A DNA stretch of 64,000 nt, taken from Desulfolinea sp964487745 (GTDB lineage: Bacteria > Chloroflexota > Anaerolineae > Anaerolineales > Villigracilaceae). The notes beneath the pieces are model-generated. The model was given only the letters and a program-made list of their open reading frames with translations. It searched no databases and had not been told where the DNA came from. A program made the translations under genes and the position numbers. The stretch lies in assembly GCA_964487745.1 (NCBI GenBank), contig CAZASG010000005.1, positions 1 through 64,000 of the forward strand. The letters run 5' to 3'. Shown in pieces: positions 1 to 7,378 of this stretch (its first letter is position 1; each line of letters begins with the position of its first letter).

Positions 1-1
1 G

Positions 2-85
2 ATCGGTGATGAGCGCCCGGATTTTGAAACTTTTCTAAAACGGGGGTGGTCGGTAGGTCTATGCGGGGATGTTGCCTGGGCTTGA
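2..85 (+). CDS. C-terminal end of an unidentified protein (partial)
   Basis: An open frame enters from the left edge and gives 27 residues (starting IGDERPDFETF, ending GDVAWA) before a TGA. It is too short to assign. The sequence is not repetitive and reads like ordinary protein, but a chance open frame of this length is possible. It would converge on the DUF3592 gene on the other strand. Confidence 0.35.
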   Translation: MGDERPDFETFLKRGWSVGLCGDVAWA

Positions 86-107
86 CGCATAAAGAAAGAT
101 GCTGATC

Positions 108-557
108 TTATGGTTCTAGTGAATAACTGCCTTTTAGCGTTGATGAAAACATGACCAACCCTATCGCAACAACAATTCCACCGACGATCATAAAGATGAT
201 GCGGAAAGTTTGCCCTTCGCCATGGATCGCAGCTTTTTCAGGGTCTTCGGGCAAGTAGTTTACCTGAACCTGCTCACCTACATGATATGCAGGCGGACTT
301 GATGCGTAACTCGATTCAAAGGTAATGGATTGTCCGTCTTCAGTTTTGAATCGAACAATGGGGGCGTAAGTACAGCCATCATCATCACAATCTTCACTTA
401 GACTGATGACTTCTCCCTGCACCTGAATCCCCTGCTGTTCATAGTTTCGTTGCCTGTATGTCAGCCCGGCGCCGATGCCATAGAAGATTAGGCCAAAGAG
501 AATGATGTAAACGGGACCAGCGATGAAAGATTTATAGACACGTTTTATGAAATTCAT
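108..557 (-). CDS. DUF3592 domain membrane protein
   Basis: 149 residues. A first membrane segment lies at about residues 10-30 (GPVYIILFGLIFYGIGAGL). A soluble beta domain of about 70 residues follows, with the DUF3592 pattern (QGEVISLSEDCDDDGC, then PIVRFKTEDGQ, then VGEQVQVNYLPEDPEKA). A second membrane segment lies near the C-terminus (IIFMIVGGIVVAIGLVMF). The ATG at 557 is preferred over the upstream ATG at 590 because GGAGG sits five bases before it. DUF3592 proteins are small membrane proteins of unknown function; the loop would lie outside or at the membrane face. It stands alone, about 75 bases from the stop of the next minus-strand gene. Confidence 0.75.
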   Translation of the reverse strand: MNFIKRVYKSFIAGPVYIILFGLIFYGIGAGLTYRQRNYEQQGIQVQGEVISLSEDCDDDGCTYAPIVRFKTEDGQSITFESSYASSPPAYHVGEQVQVNYLPEDPEKAAIHGEGQTFRIIFMIVGGIVVAIGLVMFSSTLKGSYSLEP

Positions 558-632
558 GTTGACCTCCGCAGTTTTTCTGGCTCCCCCCATTTTAGCGTTT
601 CAAAATGGGGGGATGTCCGAAGGACAGGGGGG

Positions 633-1895
633 CTATTTATGCACGTTAGCTGCAACAAAAGAGAGCCCACGCTCGGTGAGTGCCCAGGCAGTTTTGTTGA
701 GAGCTTCGTATTTATCCATGAAATTGGTTTCCAGGGCGTCCCAATCACCACTCTCGATGACTTCGCTCTTGTCGCGGAAATAGTCGAGAATGTCGGATGG
801 ATGCGCGCGCTCGCCATCGATCTCGGGATCGCCGCCCTCGTGCTTGGCGGAGATGTTTGCGACGTGGTCGGCAAGTTCAACGAGTTCATCACGGCGGTTG
901 TAGGGCTGAATGATGATGTGTTTAAAGCATTCGGTGATGTGATGCTCAAAACGCACGATTTCTTCAAAGCCGAGGCTCTTGCGGAATTGGGCAGTGATTT
1001 CCATGCTTTCGTTGTTGACAGAGTTGCCCCAGTTGAAGCCGATCAGGGGGGTGGTGCCGTCCTCGCGAGCGAAGAGCTTTGCGCCGATCAATGTCCAGAA
1101 GGCGGCGTAAGGATTGTCGTTGCCCATAAATACGGAAATCTTGAATTCATTATCCACGCCGATCTTGTGGAGCATATAGGCGAGGAAAACGGTGCCGGGA
1201 TTGATATTGAGTACCTGTTTGACACCGTAGCGCGTGTAGTAGTAGAGATATTCGTCGAGCCATTTCAGCGCGTGGGAGTTGGGTTGTCCGATCCCGCCAA
1301 AGTAGCCGGTAATCGTTTCCGGCCCGCCCAAGTGGATATTGGAGCCGTCCGTACCTTTGGTGTCGAGCGTCTCGACGTAAGTCGCGCCGATGATCTGCAT
1401 AGCGGCCGCAAAGGCGACCAGATCCCCGTCATCTTCCTGTTCCTTCATCTTGCGGACGCGGATGAAGCGCCCGGGCATCAGCTTGCCCTCGTTAATCGAA
1501 CGTTTTGCCGCCGTGATCAACCACGGGAAATACTGGCAGGCGCTGACCTCGAGCGTGACGGCGAAATCATCGGCGAATTCGGTATTTTCTGCGTTGGTGC
1601 CGAGCACTTTTTGACGGTAATTTTTGACGGGAATGAAAGCGCTTGCATCACGTTGTTCTTCGAGCCATTTCAGATCGTCGAGATATTCGGGTTTGATCTC
1701 CTTGACCATTTCGAGCAGGTTTTCGAGCTTGCGGGCTTCCTTCGCTTTAGCGTTGATCTCTTCGGGAGTGCCGTATTTTTCGACGACAGCGAGAAAATCG
1801 CTGATCACACGTTCGTCGGGATCTAGCAAAAGGGCGTTGATCTCATCAAGATGAGCGTAGGGGATCTTGAGCAGATTACGTAACTCTTGGGTCAT
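633..1895 (-). CDS. Conserved-looking soluble protein of unknown function, 420 aa
   Basis: The start at 1895 has GGAGG eight bases upstream and a good promoter 39-67 bases upstream; the longer frame to 2048 would cross that promoter. I do not recognise a family. The protein is soluble, with no signal peptide or membrane segment. An acidic helical N-terminal third (residues 1-130) precedes a compact domain rich in glycine, asparagine and histidine (GATYVETLDTKGTDGSNIHL, HLGGPETITGYFGGIGQPN, LIGFNWGNSVNN, RFEHHITECFKHIIIQPYN). The clustered His, Glu and Asp residues look like an enzyme active site, possibly in a barrel fold, but this is inference. It is transcribed alone. Confidence 0.7.
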   Translation of the reverse strand: MTQELRNLLKIPYAHLDEINALLLDPDERVISDFLAVVEKYGTPEEINAKAKEARKLENLLEMVKEIKPEYLDDLKWLEEQRDASAFIPVKNYRQKVLGTNAENTEFADDFAVTLEVSACQYFPWLITAAKRSINEGKLMPGRFIRVRKMKEQEDDGDLVAFAAAMQIIGATYVETLDTKGTDGSNIHLGGPETITGYFGGIGQPNSHALKWLDEYLYYYTRYGVKQVLNINPGTVFLAYMLHKIGVDNEFKISVFMGNDNPYAAFWTLIGAKLFAREDGTTPLIGFNWGNSVNNESMEITAQFRKSLGFEEIVRFEHHITECFKHIIIQPYNRRDELVELADHVANISAKHEGGDPEIDGERAHPSDILDYFRDKSEVIESGDWDALETNFMDKYEALNKTAWALTERGLSFVAANVHK

Positions 1896-1933
1896 TGATG
1901 GGTCCTCCAGTTTTTGACGAATAGGATATTCAA

Positions 1934-1962
1934 AGTATAGAGGATTGGGGAAAGCTGTGCAA
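1934..1962 (-). promoter_or_regulatory. Sigma-70 type promoter of the 420-aa gene
   Basis: Read on the minus strand, TTGCAC (1962-1957) and TATACT (1939-1934) are separated by exactly 17 bases. Transcription would start near 1927, giving a leader of about 30 bases that contains the GGAGG site. Confidence 0.6.
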
Positions 1963-2021
1963 GGAGAAGTGTCATGGATTTTGGGGAGGGGGTGTAATGG
2001 AAAATATCGGCTTCGCTTTTT

Positions 2022-2043
2022 TTTGATAACAAAAGTTATCAAA
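2022..2043. promoter_or_regulatory. Perfect inverted repeat, possible operator
   Basis: TTTGATAAC - AAAA - GTTATCAAA is a 9-base perfect inverted repeat with a four-base centre. It lies about 60 bases upstream of the -35 box of the minus-strand 420-aa gene and next to a terminator. It has no T-tract of its own that would suit termination of either neighbour, so a protein binding site is the likelier reading. Confidence 0.35.
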
Positions 2044-2055
2044 AACATGTTTTCA

Positions 2056-2086
2056 TAAAAAAAACAGCCCGATCGGACTGTTTTTT
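2056..2086. terminator. Bidirectional intrinsic terminator
   Basis: AACAG / CTGTT arms enclose a near-palindromic CCCGATCGG core (2063-2082). A T-run follows on the plus strand (2081-2086) and an A-run precedes on the left (2057-2064), which becomes a T-run for the minus-strand gene ending at 2127. Confidence 0.65.
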
Positions 2087-2126
2087 CGGCGCGGGAGCAA
2101 TATTTATTCAGAGTAAGAATTTTCGG

Positions 2127-2498
2127 TTAAGGAGATGGTTTATAGAATATTGGAACAATGAAGGTGAACACCAAAACAAGCAACGCAGCTAATTGTGCGC
2201 TGATTGTAAAGGTCAGGATGGGATCGCCCATGGCAAGTACCCAGATCCCGAAGGAAACAAATGAGATCACAATTGACCAGAACTGACTCTTTGTGCCCCA
2301 AATCCTAAAAACCAATACTAAAATTAGACAAACTGCTGACCAATATCCTAGCCACGTTCCTGTTGCGTATCCTTTTCCAAGCAAATAAAGACCGACAACT
2401 TCACTTGGGGCAAGTTTTACAATCCTGGCAAGAATATCAGGGGAGCAAGCATATTTCCTCCTAAATGTAAACACGTAGATCAAACAAAAAAGGAACAC
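2127..2498 (-). CDS. Small multi-pass membrane protein, start doubtful (possible frameshift)
   Basis: The open frame gives 123 residues with about three hydrophobic segments (WLGYWSAVCLILVLVFRIWG, FWSIVISFVSFGIWVLAMG, AQLAALLVLVFTFIVPIFY). The frame's first start is a GTG at 2498 without a ribosome binding site. A much better start, ATG at 2452 with AGGAGG five bases upstream, lies in another frame and stops after 11 codons. One extra base in the run GGGG at 2440-2443 would join that ATG to the conserved part (DILARIVKLAPSEVV). I therefore read the true protein as about 108 residues beginning near 2452. The function is unknown; a small integral membrane protein is all that can be said. Confidence 0.55.
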   Translation of the reverse strand: MFLFCLIYVFTFRRKYACSPDILARIVKLAPSEVVGLYLLGKGYATGTWLGYWSAVCLILVLVFRIWGTKSQFWSIVISFVSFGIWVLAMGDPILTFTISAQLAALLVLVFTFIVPIFYKPSP

Positions 2499-2572
2499 TG
2501 AATATTTTGGTGAAGTTTGCCCGCATAATCAGTATATAAGATTAAAGCTGTGTTTTCAAGCCGTCAAAAGAC

Positions 2573-2600
2573 AAAAAAAACAGACCATGAAAGGCCTGTT
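2573..2600 (-). terminator. Intrinsic terminator after tRNA-Gly
   Basis: On the minus strand an AACAG/CTGTT stem with an inner GG/CC pair (2579-2600) is followed by a T-run (A-run at 2573-2580 on the plus strand). It is placed immediately downstream of the minus-strand tRNA. Confidence 0.6.
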
Positions 2601-2606
2601 TTGGAG

Positions 2607-2678
2607 AGCGGGTGATCGGATTCGAACCGACGAATGCTAGCTTGGGAAGCTAGTGCCTTACCACTTGGCGACACCCGC
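2607..2678 (-). tRNA. tRNA-Gly(UCC)
   Basis: A 72-base cloverleaf reads on the minus strand. The acceptor arms GCGGGTG (2678-2672) and CACCCGC (2614-2608) pair fully. The D-arm segment contains AAGTGGTAAGGC, the anticodon stem-loop CTAGC-TTCCCAA-GCTAG places UCC in the anticodon, and the T-loop is GGTTCGAATCC. The discriminator is U. CCA is not encoded directly at the 3' end (the bases after the discriminator read CTCCA), so it is added enzymatically. Confidence 0.95.
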
Positions 2679-2727
2679 GAACGAGGGCAATCATACCATA
2701 AGGGGCTTTTGGATGTCTACTTTTTGC

Positions 2728-3798
2728 TTAAGAATTCAGGAATGTTTTTTCAATATAAGGCGACGTCATTGCTGAGAGGAGAGCGCCATAATCGAGATGG
2801 AATTCAACTTCGCTGCCGATCTTTAGTGCCCGGTTTTGATTATCCAGAATAAGATGATCGCTGCTGGCGCCGAGTATCTCCAGATCGCTGTTGATTGGTT
2901 TAAGCCCAGAGACGGGCACGTCCTGCCTGCCCAGTGCGACGATCACTCTGCGTCGAATGCCCCGATCCACAAAGGTCGGCACATCGCCAAAAGCATTTTG
3001 GGCGATGTCGCCAAATGGCAAGGAAGGTTTTTCTTTTGACTCGATCACTTCAGCAATTAGCCTAAAGGCGTTAAGGTGTAAACCAGGGATGGGTTTGCGA
3101 TCAATCGTTTCCCGCCCTAAAAGCAGTGATTCGCCCAAGCGTAAATTATTAATCCCCTCAACGTTTTCTGTCGATTGTGCCCATTCATAATTAGCTGAAT
3201 TCCCGCCTGAGACTATTTCCAGATTGAGCTGGAACTCCTTTTCAATTGAACTGGCTATCTGAGATAACCTGCTCATATTTTTATCGTCCGGTCTGATCCC
3301 GCCGTAACATGCCAGATTGGTGCCAATGCCGATCATTTCAATATTTGGCAAGGTGAGCACATTTTTCACGAAGAGAGGCAGGTCGTGAGGGGGGATACCC
3401 TCTCGTAGATCGCCCAGTTCCACCATCAGGATGATCTTGTGGGTTTTCTGCTGCGCCTTCGCGTGGCGGGATAATTCTTTTACGGTATCAAATTCTGTGT
3501 TAAGGCTGATGTCTACATCCCTGACGACGTTTTCTGCCTGACTCAATGCCGTGCGCAACAGAACGAAGGGAATCGCGATCCCCGCTTCTTTCATTTTTTG
3601 AATGTTTTCAAGGCGAGAATCAGCAATAAATTTTACGCCACCCCGGATCATCGCCCGTGCAATTTGGGGGGCTCCCAATGTTGCTTTGGAAACCCCTATT
3701 AAAGAGATCCTTTTTTGCCCATAAAGCTCGGATAACAGGTGGGCGTTATCCCGAATTTGCGACAGATTGATCTCCATTCTTGGCAGGGAAGCTTTCAT
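2728..3798 (-). CDS. PLP-dependent amino-acid racemase, alanine/ornithine racemase family (COG3457-like)
   Basis: 356 residues with the alanine-racemase type TIM barrel of the ornithine racemase/YhfX branch. The PLP lysine is Lys38 in LIGVSKATLG. Further family landmarks are the barrel strands FIADSRLENI, ILMVELGDLREG, IGIGTNLACYGG (residues around 165-180) and EIVSGGNSANY, which bind the cofactor phosphate in relatives. It starts six bases after the DUF1611 gene ends, so the two are cotranscribed. Known relatives racemise ornithine or other free amino acids. The substrate here cannot be read from sequence, and the DUF1611 partner points to D-amino-acid or dipeptide metabolism. Confidence 0.82.
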   Translation of the reverse strand: MKASLPRMEINLSQIRDNAHLLSELYGQKRISLIGVSKATLGAPQIARAMIRGGVKFIADSRLENIQKMKEAGIAIPFVLLRTALSQAENVVRDVDISLNTEFDTVKELSRHAKAQQKTHKIILMVELGDLREGIPPHDLPLFVKNVLTLPNIEMIGIGTNLACYGGIRPDDKNMSRLSQIASSIEKEFQLNLEIVSGGNSANYEWAQSTENVEGINNLRLGESLLLGRETIDRKPIPGLHLNAFRLIAEVIESKEKPSLPFGDIAQNAFGDVPTFVDRGIRRRVIVALGRQDVPVSGLKPINSDLEILGASSDHLILDNQNRALKIGSEVEFHLDYGALLSAMTSPYIEKTFLNS

Positions 3799-3804
3799 TG
3801 CACT

Positions 3805-4947
3805 TTATCCGACAACTTCACTTGGTACCGTGATCGTCACTGGAATCGCTTCCAAACTCGCTTTATTGATTTTTTCGCTTAATGCAGGGAAGCGATCTGC
3901 CAACGTTTGAATAAGTTTTTCGCATCCGTATTTCAGTACATCTATGGTTGGTAATTGAAAATATTCCTCATGATCTGCAATGCTTTGCGAAACTTCTTCG
4001 TCTGTAAGACCTTCGTGACTGATTGCGATTGCGATCACCTGGGATTGAGAGATGGCTTCAATCATCTGGATTTCACTCTCGACACTCGGCATCGCCATCT
4101 GAGGGAAGTCGACCCGAAACTTTCTTGCAGGCGGATGTTGCAGGATGACCCCGTCGGGCATGCTGCCCTTTAGAATGCCTACAGAACTCATGAAAGCAGG
4201 ATGGCTGACTGCGCTTTGTCCCTCGACAAAAATAATATCGGGGTCTTCGTTCTCAAAAGCCTGAACAACAGCATTTTCAATTTCTCCAATCGCAAACTGG
4301 GAAACAAGCGCATCAATGGACGCCCCATATTTCGATCCTTGCATCAAGCTGGTTTGCCCGGTTGCGACCATCATCGATTTTATCCCTAAGTCATTCAGGG
4401 CATTCTTGAGTTCTACAGCGGTGGTCCTTTTTCCGCAAGCGCAATCGGTGCCTAGAACTGCGATGACGGGAATATTCACTTTGGATATTTGACCTGTGAA
4501 GACGTGTAAATCTTTCAATTGCGGTGGCTTTCTTATATCCTTGATCTCAATGCCATATTGAGCAGATGCTTGAGAAAACTCATCGTCTTCTGTAAAAAAT
4601 TGATGAAGACCGTTGATGATATTCATGCCTTTTTTCATAGCTTCCAGGATCAGAAGTCTTTCATCGTCGGGAATGCTTGCCTCAAGGGGAGCCTTGCCAT
4701 AGATATAGCAACTTGGTACCTCTGCAAAGCTGTCTAACGCCTCGTCAAGATCAGAGAAAATGGGGATATTGTTTTTTGCATCGCCAAGTGCTTCTCCTGC
4801 ATCTTGCCCAGCCAACGTGCTGTCAATAACTCCCAGGATCGAGTAAATTTCAGAGTGTCGTACCAAGCCCGCAGCCGTTTTTCCGTCCACTGTATCAAAT
4901 TGACCTTCACAATACACTAAAGCGGTTTCTCTTGTACTAGTCATCAA
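3805..4947 (-). CDS. DUF1611 P-loop protein (DgcN-like)
   Basis: 380 residues of the DUF1611/COG3367 family. An N-terminal Rossmann-like domain (about 1-150) is followed by a P-loop domain with GTDCACGKRTTA near residue 166 and a Walker-B-like DPDIIFVEGQSAVSH, both hallmarks of the family. One characterised branch, DgcN, works with DgcA in D-glutamate catabolism; others sit next to dipeptide epimerases. Here the partner is a PLP racemase instead. Two adjacent ATGs (4947 and 4944) follow AAAGGAG. The upstream region (4948-5245) holds its promoter and a small hairpin at 4987-5002. The exact reaction is not established from sequence. Confidence 0.8.
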   Translation of the reverse strand: MMTSTRETALVYCEGQFDTVDGKTAAGLVRHSEIYSILGVIDSTLAGQDAGEALGDAKNNIPIFSDLDEALDSFAEVPSCYIYGKAPLEASIPDDERLLILEAMKKGMNIINGLHQFFTEDDEFSQASAQYGIEIKDIRKPPQLKDLHVFTGQISKVNIPVIAVLGTDCACGKRTTAVELKNALNDLGIKSMMVATGQTSLMQGSKYGASIDALVSQFAIGEIENAVVQAFENEDPDIIFVEGQSAVSHPAFMSSVGILKGSMPDGVILQHPPARKFRVDFPQMAMPSVESEIQMIEAISQSQVIAIAISHEGLTDEEVSQSIADHEEYFQLPTIDVLKYGCEKLIQTLADRFPALSEKINKASLEAIPVTITVPSEVVG

Positions 4948-5245
4948 TAATCTCCTTTGATTATTTAAAAGCCTTTAAAAGCCGCAGCTCTCTTTGGAGA
5001 GCCAAGGTTTATTGTGCGCGCGAATAGAGACAAATAACTCGCGCAAGCTTTATTCAATTGATGCCTGCAATTTATTTACATCATTAAGAATCTTGCATTG
5101 CAAAGGCTATACATTTCATTTTTGAAAAACCTAAGCGATGCGGTTTTGTGGCTAAATCTCAGCCCCTAATTGAGCCTCAGTACAAAAAAGCTTATCCTAC
5201 TTATAACACATATCGTTTTTTACCCCGTAAGACTTGGGCGGATAT
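4948..5245. other. 298-base gap between the DUF1611 gene and the polyprenyl synthase gene
   Basis: No gene seen. It holds a perfect six-base hairpin (GCTCTC-TTTG-GAGAGC, 4987-5002), which would lie in the leader of the minus-strand DUF1611 transcript but lacks a clean T-tract. Several A/T-rich blocks could carry its promoter; none matches the consensus well enough to call. Confidence 0.4.
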
Positions 5246-6247
5246 CTATGCCTCGCGGTTGAGCAGGCGTTTGGCGAGGGCAAAAAGCTCATTTCCGGCT
5301 TCGCCCTGCGGGTCTGCCTGGCGGAGAGCGTTCAGCGAGAGATCGGTCATCTGGTCGGCGGCTTCCTGTGCGCGTTGGCGTGCGCCTTCCAATTCGAGCA
5401 TCTTTGCCAGTTGGGGGACTTCCTCTGTTGTGATCGCTCCCTGCGCCCAGCGTTTGGCGAAATCTCCGTTTTTTTCGAACCCGAAGAGCACGGGCAGCGA
5501 TTTTTTCCCTTCGAGCAGATCGCTGGCGGCGGATTTTCCCGTCACGGCTTCGTCGCCCCAAATGCCGAGGATGTCGTCTTGCACTTGAAAGGCCAAGCCG
5601 AGATAATGTCCAAAGTCGCGGTAGGCAAGTTGAACATCCGGGTTTGCGCCGCCGAAGAGCGCGCCCAATTCCATGCTGGTAGCGATCAGGATGGCGGTTT
5701 TCCCGCCGATCATTTTCCAATAATCGCCAACGTCGATTATCTCGCGTTTTTCGTAATCAATATCCAAGTGTTGTCCGCGTGTCAGGCTCAGGCAGGCTTC
5801 CTGAAAGATGCGTTCGCCTTGCAAAACGATCTCAGCCGGATGCTCTTCGGCAAGATCGCCTATTGCCAGATTGGCAAGGATGAACATCCCGTCGCCAGCG
5901 TTGATGGCTTGCGCCACGCCCCAGATCGTCCACGCGGTGGGGCGTCCGCGCCGCGTTTCGGAATTGTCCTGAATATCGTCGTGCAGCAACGAGAAATTGT
6001 GGATCATCTCGATCGCGGCTGCGGCAGGCAACACTTTCTGCCAATCCCCGCCAGATGCAGCGGTGGCCAGCAAAACCAACAGCGGGCGGATGCGTTTCCC
6101 CGTCGCTTTGGGGCCTGCGCCCTCGCCCGTCCAGCCCATGTGATAGGTCAACATCTTGTAGTAGAGCTGAGTATGCGGCTCATCAAGCCGTGCGACCTGC
6201 TTTTTGAGTTCATCTTCGATGGCATTCAGGAGAGTTTCTTTGTTCAT
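5246..6247 (-). CDS. Polyprenyl (farnesyl/geranylgeranyl) diphosphate synthase
   Basis: 333 residues of the trans-prenyltransferase family, which condenses isopentenyl diphosphate onto an allylic diphosphate in the cytoplasm. The first aspartate-rich motif is LLHDDIQD (Asp90, Asp91, Asp94) followed by the RRGRPT basic patch. The second is VQDDILGIWGD near residue 220. Upstream are GKRIRPLL and later TGKSAASDLLEGKKSLP, all standard. The residues before the first motif (FSL) are small or medium, compatible with a C15-C20 product, but chain length is not certain. The ATG lies six bases after a TAGAAT -10 box and has no ribosome binding site, suggesting a leaderless message. Confidence 0.9.
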   Translation of the reverse strand: MNKETLLNAIEDELKKQVARLDEPHTQLYYKMLTYHMGWTGEGAGPKATGKRIRPLLVLLATAASGGDWQKVLPAAAAIEMIHNFSLLHDDIQDNSETRRGRPTAWTIWGVAQAINAGDGMFILANLAIGDLAEEHPAEIVLQGERIFQEACLSLTRGQHLDIDYEKREIIDVGDYWKMIGGKTAILIATSMELGALFGGANPDVQLAYRDFGHYLGLAFQVQDDILGIWGDEAVTGKSAASDLLEGKKSLPVLFGFEKNGDFAKRWAQGAITTEEVPQLAKMLELEGARQRAQEAADQMTDLSLNALRQADPQGEAGNELFALAKRLLNREA

Positions 6248-6253
6248 GCTGAT

Positions 6254-6259
6254 ATTCTA
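6254..6259 (-). promoter_or_regulatory. -10 box of a probable leaderless promoter (prenyl synthase)
   Basis: On the minus strand TAGAAT is followed by six bases and then the ATG at 6247, so the expected transcription start coincides with the start codon. There is no Shine-Dalgarno sequence. The -35 region is weak. Confidence 0.4.
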
Positions 6260-6280
6260 ATCGCTTTCTTTTGATAGATC

Positions 6281-6370
6281 GTCATTGCGAGCCCTGAGCT
6301 TATCGAAGGGCGTGGCAATCTTTTTATTATCAGAGAGATTGCTTCGGCGATAAAACTGCCTCGCAATGAC
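6281..6370. repeat. Dispersed palindromic repeat, GTCATTGCGA family (copy 1)
   Basis: A 90-base element begins GTCATTGCGAG and ends CTCGCAATGAC, with an inner inverted pair GGCAATCTTT / AGAGATTGCTTCG. The paired-palindrome layout resembles REPIN/REP-doublet elements. A second long copy lies at 27435-27518, and short pieces occur at 7296-7309 and 10966-10989. Such elements are typically moved by RAYT transposases, one of which is at 33713. Confidence 0.7.
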
Positions 6371-6377
6371 ATCCCTT

Positions 6378-7262
6378 TTACCTTTCCCGCAAGCGCCAGA
6401 GCTGAAAACCGTTGAACCCCGTTGAGCCGAGCAGGGCTTTCTCGCGCGCTGTCCACTGGTAGAAAAGACCCTCGCCGGGCTTATTCGGGTCATAGAGCAA
6501 TTCCTCTGTGACAATAAAACCCTCTTCGGTTTGGTGATTGGTGACAGAGTAGGCGCGCCCTGCCTCGTCCACGCGGGTGACGACCAGCATATGCTCGAAG
6601 TTGCCGCGGCTACCACTAAAGAGATAGAGAAAGTCGCCGGGCATGAGCGGGAAGGCCGTCCAACTGATCTCGTCGAGCGGACGCTTGTCCCGCCAAACTT
6701 CAAAACGCTCTTCCGGGAAAGTCTCCGCCAGACGGGCGCGGTTTTCATAAACATCAGGGTTGAGCAGCCAAAAATCATAGGGAATTACGTCTTGGCTCAG
6801 GATATGCGCGTCCTGTAAGATGGCAATGGAGAGCGGGCCACATATATTGCTGGGATGCCCGTAACCCTTCCCGTTGATCTCTTCGCCGCTTGCCTTGAGC
6901 GTAACATAATCTGTGGAGACGTAAGCGAGCGCCGCTGCGTGCAGTTGAGCTTGTTCCTCACCATTGAGTGGATTCCCGGTGATGAGCGTCGGGTCGATAA
7001 AGACCGGTGTAGGCGTGAGCGTCGCCTGCATGGAGAGGGGGATCCCGCCTGCAACGGGCGCTGTCGGGGTAGCGAATGATGTTTTAACGGGGGCCTGGGC
7101 GCTCACTTTTTCGGGGGCGAAAATCAACTCTTGCACGAGAGCAGGTTCAAATTCCGGGAGCGGCACGAGATCGGCCAGTAGAAAAAGCCCGCCCATGAGC
7201 AGTGCGCCGATCCCCATCCCGGCGAGAAGTCCCATTCCGATATCTTTCTTCTTTGAAGGCAT
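6378..7262 (-). CDS. Membrane-anchored protein with a cysteine-peptidase-like C-terminal domain
   Basis: 294 residues from the ATG at 7262. A lysine-rich start (MPSKKKDIG) precedes one membrane segment (MGIGALLMGGLFLLADLV). A Pro/Ala/Thr-rich linker of about 80 residues follows, then an extracytoplasmic domain from about residue 125. It carries a Cys in SNICGPLSIAIL and a His in NFEHMLVVTRVD, an order seen in papain-like NlpC/P60 and C39-type folds. A peptidase or amidase acting at the cell surface is the best guess; the family is not identified. TAAAAT lies eight bases before the ATG and no ribosome binding site is present. The longer frame to 7334 would read through a repeat fragment and is rejected. 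Confidence 0.6.
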   Translation of the reverse strand: MPSKKKDIGMGLLAGMGIGALLMGGLFLLADLVPLPEFEPALVQELIFAPEKVSAQAPVKTSFATPTAPVAGGIPLSMQATLTPTPVFIDPTLITGNPLNGEEQAQLHAAALAYVSTDYVTLKASGEEINGKGYGHPSNICGPLSIAILQDAHILSQDVIPYDFWLLNPDVYENRARLAETFPEERFEVWRDKRPLDEISWTAFPLMPGDFLYLFSGSRGNFEHMLVVTRVDEAGRAYSVTNHQTEEGFIVTEELLYDPNKPGEGLFYQWTAREKALLGSTGFNGFQLWRLRER

Positions 7263-7270
7263 ATTCGCTG

Positions 7271-7276
7271 ATTTTA
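7271..7276 (-). promoter_or_regulatory. -10 box of a probable leaderless promoter (peptidase-like gene)
   Basis: TAAAAT on the minus strand, eight bases before the ATG at 7262, with no Shine-Dalgarno sequence between them. The -35 region is not convincing. Confidence 0.35.
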
Positions 7277-7295
7277 CCCGATGATCGTACGTAGT

Positions 7296-7309
7296 GTCAT
7301 TGCGAAAGG
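7296..7309 (+). repeat. Fragment of the GTCATTGCGA repeat
   Basis: GTCATTGCGAAAGG matches the left end of the copy at 27435. No matching right arm follows, so this is a half element, in the gap between two divergent genes. Confidence 0.5.
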
Positions 7310-7378
7310 GCAACCACAGGCGAAAATAGAACATGGTAAAATTTGGTCTCTTTTATCCTAAATTCAGGAGGTGTCTAT

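Noticed and set aside
639..1826. Open frame of 395 codons on the plus strand
   Set aside because: It is the antisense shadow of the 420-residue minus-strand gene, which has the promoter, the ribosome binding site and normal protein composition.
5234..6274. Open frame of 346 codons on the plus strand
   Set aside because: It lies antisense to the polyprenyl diphosphate synthase, whose two aspartate-rich motifs are unmistakable.
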